From: Streptomyces zagrosensis
GTDB lineage: Bacteria > Actinomycetota > Actinomycetes > Streptomycetales > Streptomycetaceae
Direction: 5' to 3'
Assembly: GCF_014203645.1 (NCBI RefSeq)
Contig: NZ_JACHJL010000001.1
Location: forward strand, 372,001 to 436,000
DNA: 64,000 nt
The position numbers were made by a program, and so were the translations under genes. Positions 8,579-16,717 of this stretch are shown one piece after another. The stretch's first letter is position 1. Every line of letters begins with the position of its first letter. Below the pieces are notes generated by a model that saw nothing but the letters and a program-made list of their open reading frames with translations, had not been told where the DNA came from and searched no databases.

Positions 8579-9256
8579 ATGACAGAAGGACTCCTGGTTC
8601 TGTGGGACATCGACCACACACTCGTAGAGACCCGCGGCGTGGGACGCGAGCTGTGGGCTACGGCGTTTCACGAGGTGACTGGCGTGGAGATGCGGGAGCA
8701 GGTGAGCATCGACGGGCTGACCGAGCCCGTTATCGTCCGCGAGACGGCGCGGCTGCACGGGGTGCGGTACTCGCGGAAGTTGTTCGAGGAGTTCGCGCGG
8801 GCACTGGGAGCCGCGCACCTGCGTCACGTCACCGCGATGCGCGAGCGCGGTCGTGCCTTGCCGGGGGCTTTGCCACTCCTCGCTGCGCTGGCTGACTGTC
8901 GGGGAGTACGGCAGACGGTCGTGACCGGCAATATCCGGTCGGCTGCCGAGGTGAAACTGGCGGCCTTCGGTTTGGGCAGATTCCTGGACCTCAACGTGGC
9001 CGCGTTCGGGGAGGATGCCGACGAGCGGCCGGGCCTGGTGAGCCGAGCCTTGGAACGTGCCGACGTCCCACCCAGCCGCGCGGTATTGCTCGGTGACACT
9101 CGGGCTGACGTGCAGGGAGGGCTGGCGCTCGGCGTACGGGTGATCGGGGTAGCGACGGGCCGGACTGGTGTGGACGATCTGACGGCAGCAGGCGCTTCGG
9201 CGGCCGTCGCCGACCTCGTTGACACTGATGGGCTACTGCGCCTGATCACGGCTTGA
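8579..9256 (+). CDS. HAD-superfamily hydrolase, phosphoglycolate phosphatase-like
   Basis: 225 residues with WDIDHTLVET (motif I, both Asp present), VTGN (motif II), and GDTRADVQGG (motif IV), and a helical cap in between. This is the classical DxDxT phosphatase arrangement of the HAD-IA group. The ATG at 8579 (MTEGLLVLWDI) places motif I ten residues from the start, as usual; upstream in-frame Met codons add only non-conserved sequence. Substrate unknown. Confidence 0.8.
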   Translation: MTEGLLVLWDIDHTLVETRGVGRELWATAFHEVTGVEMREQVSIDGLTEPVIVRETARLHGVRYSRKLFEEFARALGAAHLRHVTAMRERGRALPGALPLLAALADCRGVRQTVVTGNIRSAAEVKLAAFGLGRFLDLNVAAFGEDADERPGLVSRALERADVPPSRAVLLGDTRADVQGGLALGVRVIGVATGRTGVDDLTAAGASAAVADLVDTDGLLRLITA

Positions 9257-9326
9257 TGCCCGTAGCCGCGGGCTATCTCAGTCCGCGTGGCAACCACCTT
9301 GCAGCTGGGCGAGATTGACCACGGTT

Positions 9327-9378
9327 AATCCCCTCGGTGAATGCCATCGGTAGGGGGATCGTCCCGTGCGGTAGCCGC
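9327..9378 (-). repeat. Copy B of a 52-nt duplicated element
   Basis: The partner of 6864-6915, in the same orientation, in the gap between the HAD and flavoprotein genes. The stem is weaker here (about 7 bp), and no gene obviously starts next to it on the minus strand. Confidence 0.5.
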
Positions 9379-9467
9379 TGCGAGTCCGTGCCGCTCGGAG
9401 GCTGGGAACGGTACGCGCGTCTCACCCTGCCCACGCGGGGACGGACGCGTGTGGTGAACTGCTGGGC

Positions 9468-9998
9468 ATGCCGAGAGTGTTGCACCTCTTTGGAGCGGCA
9501 GCACCGCCCGTAGCGGGGTTCCCGCAGGTCGTGCGTCGCGTACGGGATGCCGGGTGGGAGGTGTGCGTGGGGTTGACGCCAACGGCGGCGGACTGGCTGG
9601 CGGACCAGGTGCCCCACCTGGAGGACGTGACCGGCAGGCCCGTACGGTCGCAGTACAAGCGGCCGGGCGAGCCCGATGTGTGGCCCAAGGCCGACGTGAT
9701 CCTGTTCGCCCCGATCACCATGAACAGCCTTAACGCCTGGGCCCTGGGAATCACGTCCTCGTTCCCGGTGGGCGTCGTGGCCGAGGGCATTGGCAAGGAT
9801 GTCCCGTTGGTCACCATGCCGTGTGTGAACTCGGCCTACGCCCAGCACCCGCAGTTTGCGCGCTCCGTCGAAACGCTACGGGCGGTTGGCGTCACCGTGC
9901 TGTACGGGGCGGGCGGCTTCGCGCCGAATCCGCCCGGAGAGAAGCGGCCGTACCCGTGGGATACGGCTCTCGCCGCAGCAACGCAGTTCAGGCGGTAG
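9468..9998 (+). CDS. Flavoprotein of the HFCD (phosphopantothenoylcysteine decarboxylase-like) family
   Basis: 176 residues with a Rossmann-like flavodoxin fold: an LHLFGAAAPPVAGF nucleotide-binding loop, PITMNSLNAWALG (position of the PASANT motif) and MPCVNSAYAQHP (position of the PAMN motif). It is shorter than bifunctional CoaBC, so it is a stand-alone homo-oligomeric Cys-decarboxylase-type flavoprotein, not the housekeeping enzyme. The role is unknown; family members decarboxylate peptidyl or phosphopantothenoyl cysteine, but no precursor peptide is adjacent. Confidence 0.75.
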   Translation: MPRVLHLFGAAAPPVAGFPQVVRRVRDAGWEVCVGLTPTAADWLADQVPHLEDVTGRPVRSQYKRPGEPDVWPKADVILFAPITMNSLNAWALGITSSFPVGVVAEGIGKDVPLVTMPCVNSAYAQHPQFARSVETLRAVGVTVLYGAGGFAPNPPGEKRPYPWDTALAAATQFRR

Positions 9999-10369
9999 AC
10001 CGGCTGATCCGCTCAGCGAGCGCTAGCGTTTTTGCGGACCACCCCCGCCCACGCGGGGAGCACGGGCTCGTCCCAGACAGCACCGCTGACACGCGCCTGA
10101 CCCGACCCCGGTCCCCGCCCCGCGCCCACCGTCCGAGCTGTGCCGGGCGGTGTGGTTGGCCAGCGACACCGACTGCGCCCGGCAGGCCGCTGTCCTCCTC
10201 CTGGGTATGGGCTCCTGGGCATGGGCTCCTGAGTAGGGGCGTCCCCATTGTCATGCCCCGGCAGCGCTCGTCCGCTGACCGTGCACCCCAACGCGCCCCC
10301 GCGCCGCCCTAGAAGCGCCCGATCCATCGCAGGATGCTGGCCCTCCCAAGAACAGGGAGGAAAACGACC
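9999..10369. other. Intergenic region with an orphan CRISPR-like repeat
   Basis: 371 bp without a credible gene. It holds the 29-nt CRISPR-like unit at 10035-10063 and a short GGGCATGGGCTCC-type direct repeat near 10206-10225. No cas gene is in the window. Confidence 0.6.
10035..10063 (-). repeat. Single type I-E CRISPR-like repeat
   Basis: A 29-nt unit which on the minus strand reads GTGCTCCCCGCGTGGGCGGG followed by GGTGGTCCG. Length, GTGCTCCCCGC start, internal palindrome and GGTGGTCC end match actinobacterial type I-E repeats. No second copy occurs 61 nt away on either side, so it is not an array. A degenerate look-alike (CACCCTGCCCACGCGGGGA) is at 9423-9441. Confidence 0.5.
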
Positions 10370-10489
10370 ATGTCCGGCAAGCACGAGAAGCCGACACCAC
10401 CCCCCTCCAGCGGAACTCCGCCGCCCGACAACGCCGATCACAAAGTCCCGCCCCCGCCTCCCTCCGGCGGCAAGCGCAAGAAGGGCTGA
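10370..10489 (+). CDS. 39-residue Pro/Lys-rich peptide upstream of a methyltransferase
   Basis: Reads MSGKHEKPTPPPSS, then TPPPDNADHK and PPPPPSGGKRKKG. A GGGAGG ribosome site lies 9 nt before the ATG, and the stop is 3 nt before the GTG of the methyltransferase, so translation is probably coupled. No signal peptide or Cys. The single DNAD stretch offers an Asp that a protein-isoaspartyl-type methyltransferase could act on. It may be a substrate, a RiPP precursor or simply a leader; sequence alone does not decide. Confidence 0.6.
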   Translation: MSGKHEKPTPPPSSGTPPPDNADHKVPPPPPSGGKRKKG

Positions 10490-10492
10490 CCG

Positions 10493-11602
10493 GTGCTCGC
10501 CGAGCAACAGCGACTCGACACCGCCATGACCGCCGCCGGAGCCTGGCCAGAAAGCTCCCCGTGGATACGGCAAGCCGTGCACGACCTGCCACGGCACGAG
10601 TTCGCACCTGATCGAGTGTGGGTGTGGGACGGCACCGCCTATCGCCCCATCGACCGCAGCGCCGACCCCACCGCCTGGGCCCAGGCGGTTTACGCAGGCC
10701 CCTACGACTCCACCGTCACCCAGCTCACCGGCGCCCGGGCCACCTCTTCGCTGTCGTGCACTTCAGTCGTCGCCGACATGCTCGACTCCCTCCAGACCGA
10801 CCCGGGCCACCGCGTCCTCGAACTGGGCACCGGCACCGGCTGGAACGCCGGCCTCCTCGCTCGGCACGCGGCCCGGGTGGACAGCGTGGAGGTCGATGCC
10901 GACCTCGCTGCGTCCGCTGCTCAGCGCCTCAAGGCCCATGGCCTGGACGTCGCGGTGCACGTGGGTGACGGGGCCCGCGGCTGGCCGGCCGACGCCCCTT
11001 ACGATCGCGTCATCTCCACCTATGCCGTCGAGGCCATCCCCTGGACCTGGATCGTCCAGACCCGACCCGGCGGGCGCATCGTCACCCCCTGGGGACGCTT
11101 GGGACACGTCGCCTTGACCGTCGCCGCAGACGGCCGGTCGGCGCACGGCTGGATGCAAGGTCTCGCCCAGTTCATGCCCGCCCGCCACGCCCCTACCAAT
11201 TGCACCTACCCCGCCATCCGTGGCGCCGGGCCTCCTGCCGACGAACGGTTCTTCGCCCACGACCTCGCCGTCCTCCACGCCGACTGGCATCTGCGTTTCG
11301 CCGTACGCGCTCGTCACCCCCACATCCACCTCACCACCGCGGCAGATGACGACGGCGCACACGCCTGGCTCCACGACAACGCGATGTCCTGGGCCAACAT
11401 CGTCACCACCGGCGGGCACACCATCGCCTACCAGGGCGGTCCCCACCGCCTCGCGGACCAACTCGAAGCCGCATGGCACTGGTGGGAGGCCGAGGGCCGT
11501 CCCGACCTCTACGACTTCGGCCTCACCGTCACCCCGGACGATCAGTACGCCTGGTGCCACGACCCGGACACCGGCCCCCGCTGGCCTGCCCCCCACACCT
11601 GA
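10493..11602 (+). CDS. Protein-L-isoaspartate O-methyltransferase-like protein
   Basis: 369 residues. The SAM-binding motif I is VLELGTGTGWNAGLLA (near residues 103-118), preceded by a PIMT-like N-terminal region (HEFAPDRVW, TSSLSCTSVVADML). The C-terminal 150 residues are an extra domain rich in Trp and His (HAWLHDNAMSW, EAAWHWWEAEGRPDLYDFG) of the type fused to PIMT homologues in actinomycetes. The GTG start is 3 nt after the small peptide gene. PIMT homologues with such fusions can modify RiPP precursors to aspartimides, but the ATP-grasp enzyme of those systems is missing here. A strong hairpin follows. Confidence 0.75.
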   Translation: MLAEQQRLDTAMTAAGAWPESSPWIRQAVHDLPRHEFAPDRVWVWDGTAYRPIDRSADPTAWAQAVYAGPYDSTVTQLTGARATSSLSCTSVVADMLDSLQTDPGHRVLELGTGTGWNAGLLARHAARVDSVEVDADLAASAAQRLKAHGLDVAVHVGDGARGWPADAPYDRVISTYAVEAIPWTWIVQTRPGGRIVTPWGRLGHVALTVAADGRSAHGWMQGLAQFMPARHAPTNCTYPAIRGAGPPADERFFAHDLAVLHADWHLRFAVRARHPHIHLTTAADDDGAHAWLHDNAMSWANIVTTGGHTIAYQGGPHRLADQLEAAWHWWEAEGRPDLYDFGLTVTPDDQYAWCHDPDTGPRWPAPHT

Positions 11603-12027
11603 TCCGCCAAGAAGCCAGGTAGCCTCGCGCGCAGCGAAGCCCCGACTGCGACCAGTCGGGGGCGCTCGTGCTGCCCGGCTACTCGGTAACTTCCCGGGGT
11701 CGGCTCGTTGCGCGGCACGGGGCAGCGGGGGCATGGTGCCGGCGTGAGGTGGGCGTCCCTTGCCCCTCCGGAGGTGGCCGGGCGCAGGGAACGGCAGCCC
11801 CACGCACAGCTTGCCGCCCTCAGCGTCTCCCGCCCCGTCCCGCCGCGCCGCCAGCGCACGCAGCCCCATACGGCACGCTGGGCACAGGCACCCCGTGCCA
11901 CCAGCGGGGCGGCTGCCAGGTACTAAGCTCCGACGCGGATCATGGCGAGTGGCCGTGGCCCGGTGGTGGCCGGCAGGCTGGAGCGGTGCGGCGGCCGGGT
12001 GACGGCCGCGCGGAAAGGCGGTACGCC
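11603..12027. other. Intergenic region upstream of glnE
   Basis: 425 bp. It contains the methyltransferase terminator and the glnE upstream region. Open frames cross it, but none has coding-like composition or a ribosome site. Confidence 0.55.
11640..11661 (+). terminator. Terminator hairpin after the methyltransferase gene
   Basis: CCCCGACTG and CAGTCGGGG, a perfect 9-bp stem with a 4-nt loop (CGAC), 38 nt after the stop codon. Confidence 0.75.
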
Positions 12028-15000
12028 GTGCTACAGGGACGACGGGACAGTCGGTTCGGACGGCTGCTGCGCTGTGGATTCACCGACCCGGCGACGGCCG
12101 AGCGGTTGCTTGACGTGCCCGAACTTGCCACCGTACGAGAAGACCCGGTGCTGTTTGACGCGCTGGGGGCGACCGCCGATCCCAATCTTGCCCTGATGGG
12201 TCTGGTGCGGCTTGCGGAGGCGCTGGCCGATGAGGAGCGGCAGACGTTGCTGGCGACCGTTACCTCCGCCAAGCCGCTGCGGGACCGGTTGCTGGGGGTG
12301 CTTGGGGCGTCCGAGGCGCTGGGCGATCATCTCGCTCGGCACCCCGGCGACTGGCACTCGCTGGTGACGTACGAGTCCGCCGATCTCCATCCGACCACGC
12401 CCCAGTTCGAGCAGGCGCTGGAGCACGGGGTGTGGGGCGCACCCGATGAGGGGCAGACCAGGCCCGACGCGCTGCGCGTCGCCTACCGCAGGTGTCTGCT
12501 GGGCATTGCGGCCCGCGATGTCTGCGGCACCACCGGTGTTGCCCAGACCGCCGCCGAACTTGCCGATCTGGCCACCGCTACGGTGCGTACCGCCTTGAAG
12601 ATCGCCGCCGAGGAGGCGCCCGACGACGCCGCTGCTTGTCGGCTGGCCGTGATCGGGATGGGTAAGTGTGGCGGGCATGAGCTGAATTACGTGTCGGACG
12701 TGGACGTCATCTTCGTGGCCGAAGCGCCGCAGCGACCCGGTTCCGCGACTTCCGGTTCCGCGCGCTCCGGTCCGGCAGATGGCCCCGGCGGAGCCGATGG
12801 CGCAGCAGCCGACAGCGCGGCAGTCGGTGGTGGGTCGGCCGATGACGAGCCGGCCGCGCTGCGGGCCGCTACTCGGCTCGCGGCACATCTGATGCGGATC
12901 TGCGGTGACGTCACCGCAGAGGGCACCATCTGGCCGGTGGACGCCAACCTCCGCCCGGAGGGGCGCAACGGACCGTTGGTGCGTTCCCTCGCCAGCCATC
13001 TCGCGTACTACCAGCGCTGGGCCAAGACCTGGGAGTTCCAGGCGCTGCTGAAGGCGCGCCCGATGGCCGGGGACGTTGCCCTGGGGCAGGCGTACGTGAA
13101 CGCGCTGTCACCCCTCGTTTGGCAGGTGGCGGAGCGTGAGAACTTCGTGCCCGACGTGCAGCAGATGCGCCGCCGGGTCGTGGAGAACATTCCCGCCGCC
13201 CAGGTGGATCGGGAGCTCAAGCTGGGTCCTGGCGGTCTGCGCGACGTCGAGTTCGCCGTGCAGTTGCTGCAACTCGTGCACGGCCGCAGCGACGCGTCCC
13301 TACGCAGCGGCACCACCTTGGACGCGCTCGCCGCCCTCGCCGCCGGCGGCTATGTGGGCCGTGCGGACGCTGCTGCGCTGGATGACGCGTATCGCTTCCT
13401 GCGCGCCATGGAGCACCACATCCAGCTCTACAAGCTGCGCCGCACCCACCTCGTACCCGAGGACGAGACCGATCTGCGGCGGCTCGGCCGCTCCCTGTCC
13501 CGCCCGTTCGGGTGGCCGCGCACCGAGCCGGTGGCCCGGCTGCGGCAGGAGTGGAAGCGGCATGCACGCGAGGTACGGCGGCTGCACGAGAAGCTGTTTT
13601 ACCGGCCGCTGCTCGACGCCGTCGCCCAGCTCGAACCGGGCGAAACCCGACTCAGCACCAAGGCCGCGGGCCAGCGCCTTGGGGCCCTTGGCTACGCCGA
13701 CCCGGTGGGCGCCCTGCGCCATCTGGAGGCGCTGGCCTCCGGAGTGACCCGCAAGGCCGCCATCCAACGCACCCTGCTACCGGTGCTGCTCGGCTGGTTC
13801 GCCGACTCCGCCGACCCCGATGCCGGGCTGCTCAACTTCCGCAAGGTCTCCGACGCGCTCGGTAAGACCCCCTGGTACCTGCGGCTGCTCCGCGACGAGG
13901 GCGCCGCTGCCGAAAACCTGGCCCGCGTGCTCTCCGCCGGACGGCTCGCCCCCGACCTGCTGCTCCGCGCCCCGGAGGCGGTAGCGCTGCTCGGCGATGC
14001 GCAGGGGCTGCGCCCGCGCGATCGGGCCGCACTCGAACAGGAGGTGCTTGCCGCCGTAGGCCGCGCCGATGGGCCCGAGCAGGCGGTTGTCGCCGCCCGT
14101 GGCGTACGGCGCCGCGAGCTGTTCCGCACCTCCGCCGCCGACCTCATCGGCGCCTTCGCCTCGCACTCGGCGCAGCCGTCGCACGGGACGGGGGGCACGG
14201 CCACCGGACCGGCCGCCTCCGCCGCCGCCGTCGGTGACGGGTCGCCGGTGGGCCTCGACGTCGGAGCCGCCGTCGATGCGGTCGGCGCCGCACTCACCGA
14301 CCTCAACGCGGCCACCATCGCGGGCGCGCTGCGCGCCGCCGTGCGCGGAGCCGGCGACGACGCTCTGCCCACCCGCATCGCGGTCATCGGCATGGGCCGC
14401 TTCGGCGGGCACGAGCTCGGCTACGGTTCCGACGCGGATGTGCTGTTTGTTCACGAGCCGCACCCAGGGGCCAATGAGCAAGAGGCGGCGCGCGCCGCGT
14501 TCTCCGTGGCCAATGAGATGCGGCGGCTGCTTCAGCTCCCCACCGCCGATCCGCCGCTGGTCATCGACGCCGATCTGCGCCCGGAGGGCAAGTCGGGGCC
14601 GCTGGTGCGCACTCTCGCCTCGTACGCCGCGTACTACCGACGCTGGGCGCTGGTCTGGGAGAGCCAGGCCCTGCTGCGGGCCGAGCCGGTTGCGGGTGAT
14701 GTCGAGTTGGGGGAGCGGTTCATCGAACTGGTTGACCCGTTGCGCTACCCGGCCGGCGGGCTCGGCGAGGACGCGGTACGCGAGATCCGGCGGCTCAAGG
14801 CCCGCATGGAATCCGAGCGGTTGCCGCGCGGCGCCGACTCCACCACGCACACCAAACTCGGCCGCGGCGGCCTGTCCGACGTCGAGTGGACGGTGCAACT
14901 CCTCCAGATGCAGCACGCCTGGGGCGAACCGGGACTGCGCACCACCCGCACCCGGATAGCCCTCGCCGCCGCGCACGCGGCCGGGCTGATCGACACCGAC

Positions 15001-15237
15001 GACGCACAGACGCTGGACGAGGCGTGGGTGCTCGCGACCCGGGTGCGCAATGCGGTGATGCTGGTACGCGGCCGACCCGGTGACACCTTCCCGGCCGATG
15101 GCCGCGAGCTTGCGGCCGTTGGCCGCTACTTCGGCTACGAGCCGGGTCACGTCGGCGAAATGGTGGACGACTACCGCCGTACGACCCGGCGCGCCCGCGC
15201 GGTGATGGAGCGCTTGTTCTACGACTACACGGGCTGA
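12028..15237 (+). CDS. glnE: Glutamine synthetase adenylyltransferase/adenylyl-removing enzyme
   Basis: About 1069 residues, two homologous nucleotidyltransferase halves. The N-terminal half carries VIGMGKCGGHELNYVSDVD (adenylyl-removing site) and DANLRPEGRNGPLVRS. The C-terminal half carries VIGMGRFGGHELGYGSDAD (adenylylating site) and DADLRPEGKSGPLVRT. The enzyme adds AMP to and removes it from the Tyr of GlnA under nitrogen control. Two low-complexity Ala/Gly/Ser inserts interrupt the halves (after EAPQRPG and after AFASHSAQ), both between conserved blocks. The GTG at 12028 is chosen because GGAAAGG lies about 9 nt upstream and the conserved family N-terminus (RFGRLLRCGFTDP) starts just after it. 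The linked glnA2 lacks the adenylylation loop, so its target lies elsewhere. Confidence 0.92.
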   Translation: MLQGRRDSRFGRLLRCGFTDPATAERLLDVPELATVREDPVLFDALGATADPNLALMGLVRLAEALADEERQTLLATVTSAKPLRDRLLGVLGASEALGDHLARHPGDWHSLVTYESADLHPTTPQFEQALEHGVWGAPDEGQTRPDALRVAYRRCLLGIAARDVCGTTGVAQTAAELADLATATVRTALKIAAEEAPDDAAACRLAVIGMGKCGGHELNYVSDVDVIFVAEAPQRPGSATSGSARSGPADGPGGADGAAADSAAVGGGSADDEPAALRAATRLAAHLMRICGDVTAEGTIWPVDANLRPEGRNGPLVRSLASHLAYYQRWAKTWEFQALLKARPMAGDVALGQAYVNALSPLVWQVAERENFVPDVQQMRRRVVENIPAAQVDRELKLGPGGLRDVEFAVQLLQLVHGRSDASLRSGTTLDALAALAAGGYVGRADAAALDDAYRFLRAMEHHIQLYKLRRTHLVPEDETDLRRLGRSLSRPFGWPRTEPVARLRQEWKRHAREVRRLHEKLFYRPLLDAVAQLEPGETRLSTKAAGQRLGALGYADPVGALRHLEALASGVTRKAAIQRTLLPVLLGWFADSADPDAGLLNFRKVSDALGKTPWYLRLLRDEGAAAENLARVLSAGRLAPDLLLRAPEAVALLGDAQGLRPRDRAALEQEVLAAVGRADGPEQAVVAARGVRRRELFRTSAADLIGAFASHSAQPSHGTGGTATGPAASAAAVGDGSPVGLDVGAAVDAVGAALTDLNAATIAGALRAAVRGAGDDALPTRIAVIGMGRFGGHELGYGSDADVLFVHEPHPGANEQEAARAAFSVANEMRRLLQLPTADPPLVIDADLRPEGKSGPLVRTLASYAAYYRRWALVWESQALLRAEPVAGDVELGERFIELVDPLRYPAGGLGEDAVREIRRLKARMESERLPRGADSTTHTKLGRGGLSDVEWTVQLLQMQHAWGEPGLRTTRTRIALAAAHAAGLIDTDDAQTLDEAWVLATRVRNAVMLVRGRPGDTFPADGRELAAVGRYFGYEPGHVGEMVDDYRRTTRRARAVMERLFYDYTG

Positions 15238-15243
15238 GCATCC

Positions 15244-15320
15244 CTCGAAGCTCGAAGCTCGAAGCTCGAAGCTCGAAGCTCGAAGCTCGAAGCTCGAAGC
15301 TCGAAGCTCGAAGCTCGGAG
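15244..15320. repeat. Ten perfect tandem copies of a heptamer plus one imperfect copy
   Basis: CTCGAAG repeated ten times without error (15244-15313), then CTCGGAG. It starts 6 bp after the glnE stop. Each unit contains the palindrome TCGA and each junction AGCT, so single strands could form many alternative hairpins. It may act as a weak terminator; copy number should vary between strains. Confidence 0.95.
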
Positions 15321-15395
15321 CCCAGCGCCCGGAGCCCGGGGCGGAGGCTGCTGACGGTTGCCCCTCGCTGCCGCCCGCTGCCGCCCGGAACGTCG

Positions 15396-16598
15396 TCAGG
15401 TGCGGCGCGACGCGGAGCGGCTCCGGTCGGGTGCGGGCTGGTCTTCGGCGGGGTCGGACCGGCCTTCGGCCAGGCCCATCCCCCGGGGCGGTGCGGTGTC
15501 GTCTGCGGCGGTGTCCGGGGCAGTGGCGACTGCGGGGGAGTCGCCGTCCGGGCGGGACACAGCGGATGTGGCGTACGGAACGGATGCGGCGGAGGCGTTC
15601 ACCGCCGGCGCGTCCGTAGTGGGCGCGGGGCGGCTAGGAGCGTGCGCGGCCGTCGCCCCGCCCGGCGTACGCGGGCTCCCGGCCGCTGGCGCGGCCAGCG
15701 CGGCGCGTCCTGCGCCCCCGGCCGGTGCCCAGCGCCGCAGCTGGGCAGAACGGGCAGGGCCAGCGATGTGCTGCGGTAGCTGGTACGGCGACGCCGTATA
15801 CCACCATGCCGCGACCGTGAAACCGATCGTCAGACAGATGAGGCCGCCGATGGCATCCAGCCAGAAGTGGTTGGCCGTGGCGACGATGACCACGAGCGTC
15901 GCCATCGGGTAGAGCACGCCGAGCGCCTTGACCCAGCGACGGCTGGCGAGGGCGGCGATGGTGAGGCCGCACCACGTGGACCAACCGATGTGCATCGACG
16001 GCATCGCCGCGTACTGGTTGGACACCTCGGCCAAATTGCCCGAGGCCATCGAGCCCCACGTGTGGTGGACGATGACGGTGTCGATGAAGCCCATGCCCGG
16101 CATCAGCCGGGGCGGGGCGAGGGGGAAGAAGTAGAAGCCGATCAGTGCCACGCCGGTGGTCGCGAACAGCACCAGGCGGGTTGCCGCGTACCGTCCGGGA
16201 TGCCAGCGGTAGAGCCACACCAAGACGCCGATCGTCACGACGAAGTGCAGCGTGGCGTAGTAGTAGTTCATGCCGACGATCAACCAGGTCACCGAGTTGA
16301 TGCCGTGATTGACGCTGTGCTCGAAGGCGAGTCCCAGCTGGTCTTCGGCGCGCCAGATCCAGTCGGCGTTGCGGAACGCGGTGGTCTTTTGGGCCGGGAC
16401 GGCGTTACGGATGAGCGAGTACGTCCAGTAGCTGACCGCGATCAGCAAGATCTCGAACCACAGCCGTGGCCGACGCGGCAGGCGCAGTCGAGCCAGCCGC
16501 TCGGAAACGGTCGGCTGGCGGGCACCCGCGCGCTCCTCGATGGGTGGCGGGGGAGCTGCGTTCCGGCCTTCCGGAGTCCTCAGAGTCGCTTCACCCAT
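15396..16598 (-). CDS. PAP2-superfamily membrane phosphatase/phosphotransferase
   Basis: 400 residues with about six membrane helices (first at FEILLIAVSYWTYSL). PAP2-type motifs are present: APPRLMPGMGFIDT, MPSMHIGWSTW (catalytic His with Ser) and TANHFWLDAIGG (His and Asp), the layout of inositol-phosphoryl transferase/PAP2-like proteins. The C-terminal 110 residues are a disordered Ala/Pro/Ser tail. Such proteins cleave or transfer lipid phosphates at the outer membrane face. It sits between glnE and malR as in other Streptomyces. Confidence 0.82.
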   Translation of the reverse strand: MGEATLRTPEGRNAAPPPPIEERAGARQPTVSERLARLRLPRRPRLWFEILLIAVSYWTYSLIRNAVPAQKTTAFRNADWIWRAEDQLGLAFEHSVNHGINSVTWLIVGMNYYYATLHFVVTIGVLVWLYRWHPGRYAATRLVLFATTGVALIGFYFFPLAPPRLMPGMGFIDTVIVHHTWGSMASGNLAEVSNQYAAMPSMHIGWSTWCGLTIAALASRRWVKALGVLYPMATLVVIVATANHFWLDAIGGLICLTIGFTVAAWWYTASPYQLPQHIAGPARSAQLRRWAPAGGAGRAALAAPAAGSPRTPGGATAAHAPSRPAPTTDAPAVNASAASVPYATSAVSRPDGDSPAVATAPDTAADDTAPPRGMGLAEGRSDPAEDQPAPDRSRSASRRT

Positions 16599-16717
16599 AG
16601 GAGAACAGTCTGCCAGACATGCCTGCTCGGCAGCTCACCCCCAGGTCGGAAGCCCGGCTCCCCCGTGGGTCGGACAGCTGCTGCTCAGACCCTTACGCGA
16701 CGCGGGCAGGAGTCGGC

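Noticed and set aside
10035..10130. A CRISPR array
   Set aside because: Only one convincing repeat; nothing repeat-like at the expected 61-nt spacing, and no cas genes.
13777..15150. 457-residue open frame on the minus strand
   Set aside because: Antisense to the C-terminal half of glnE.
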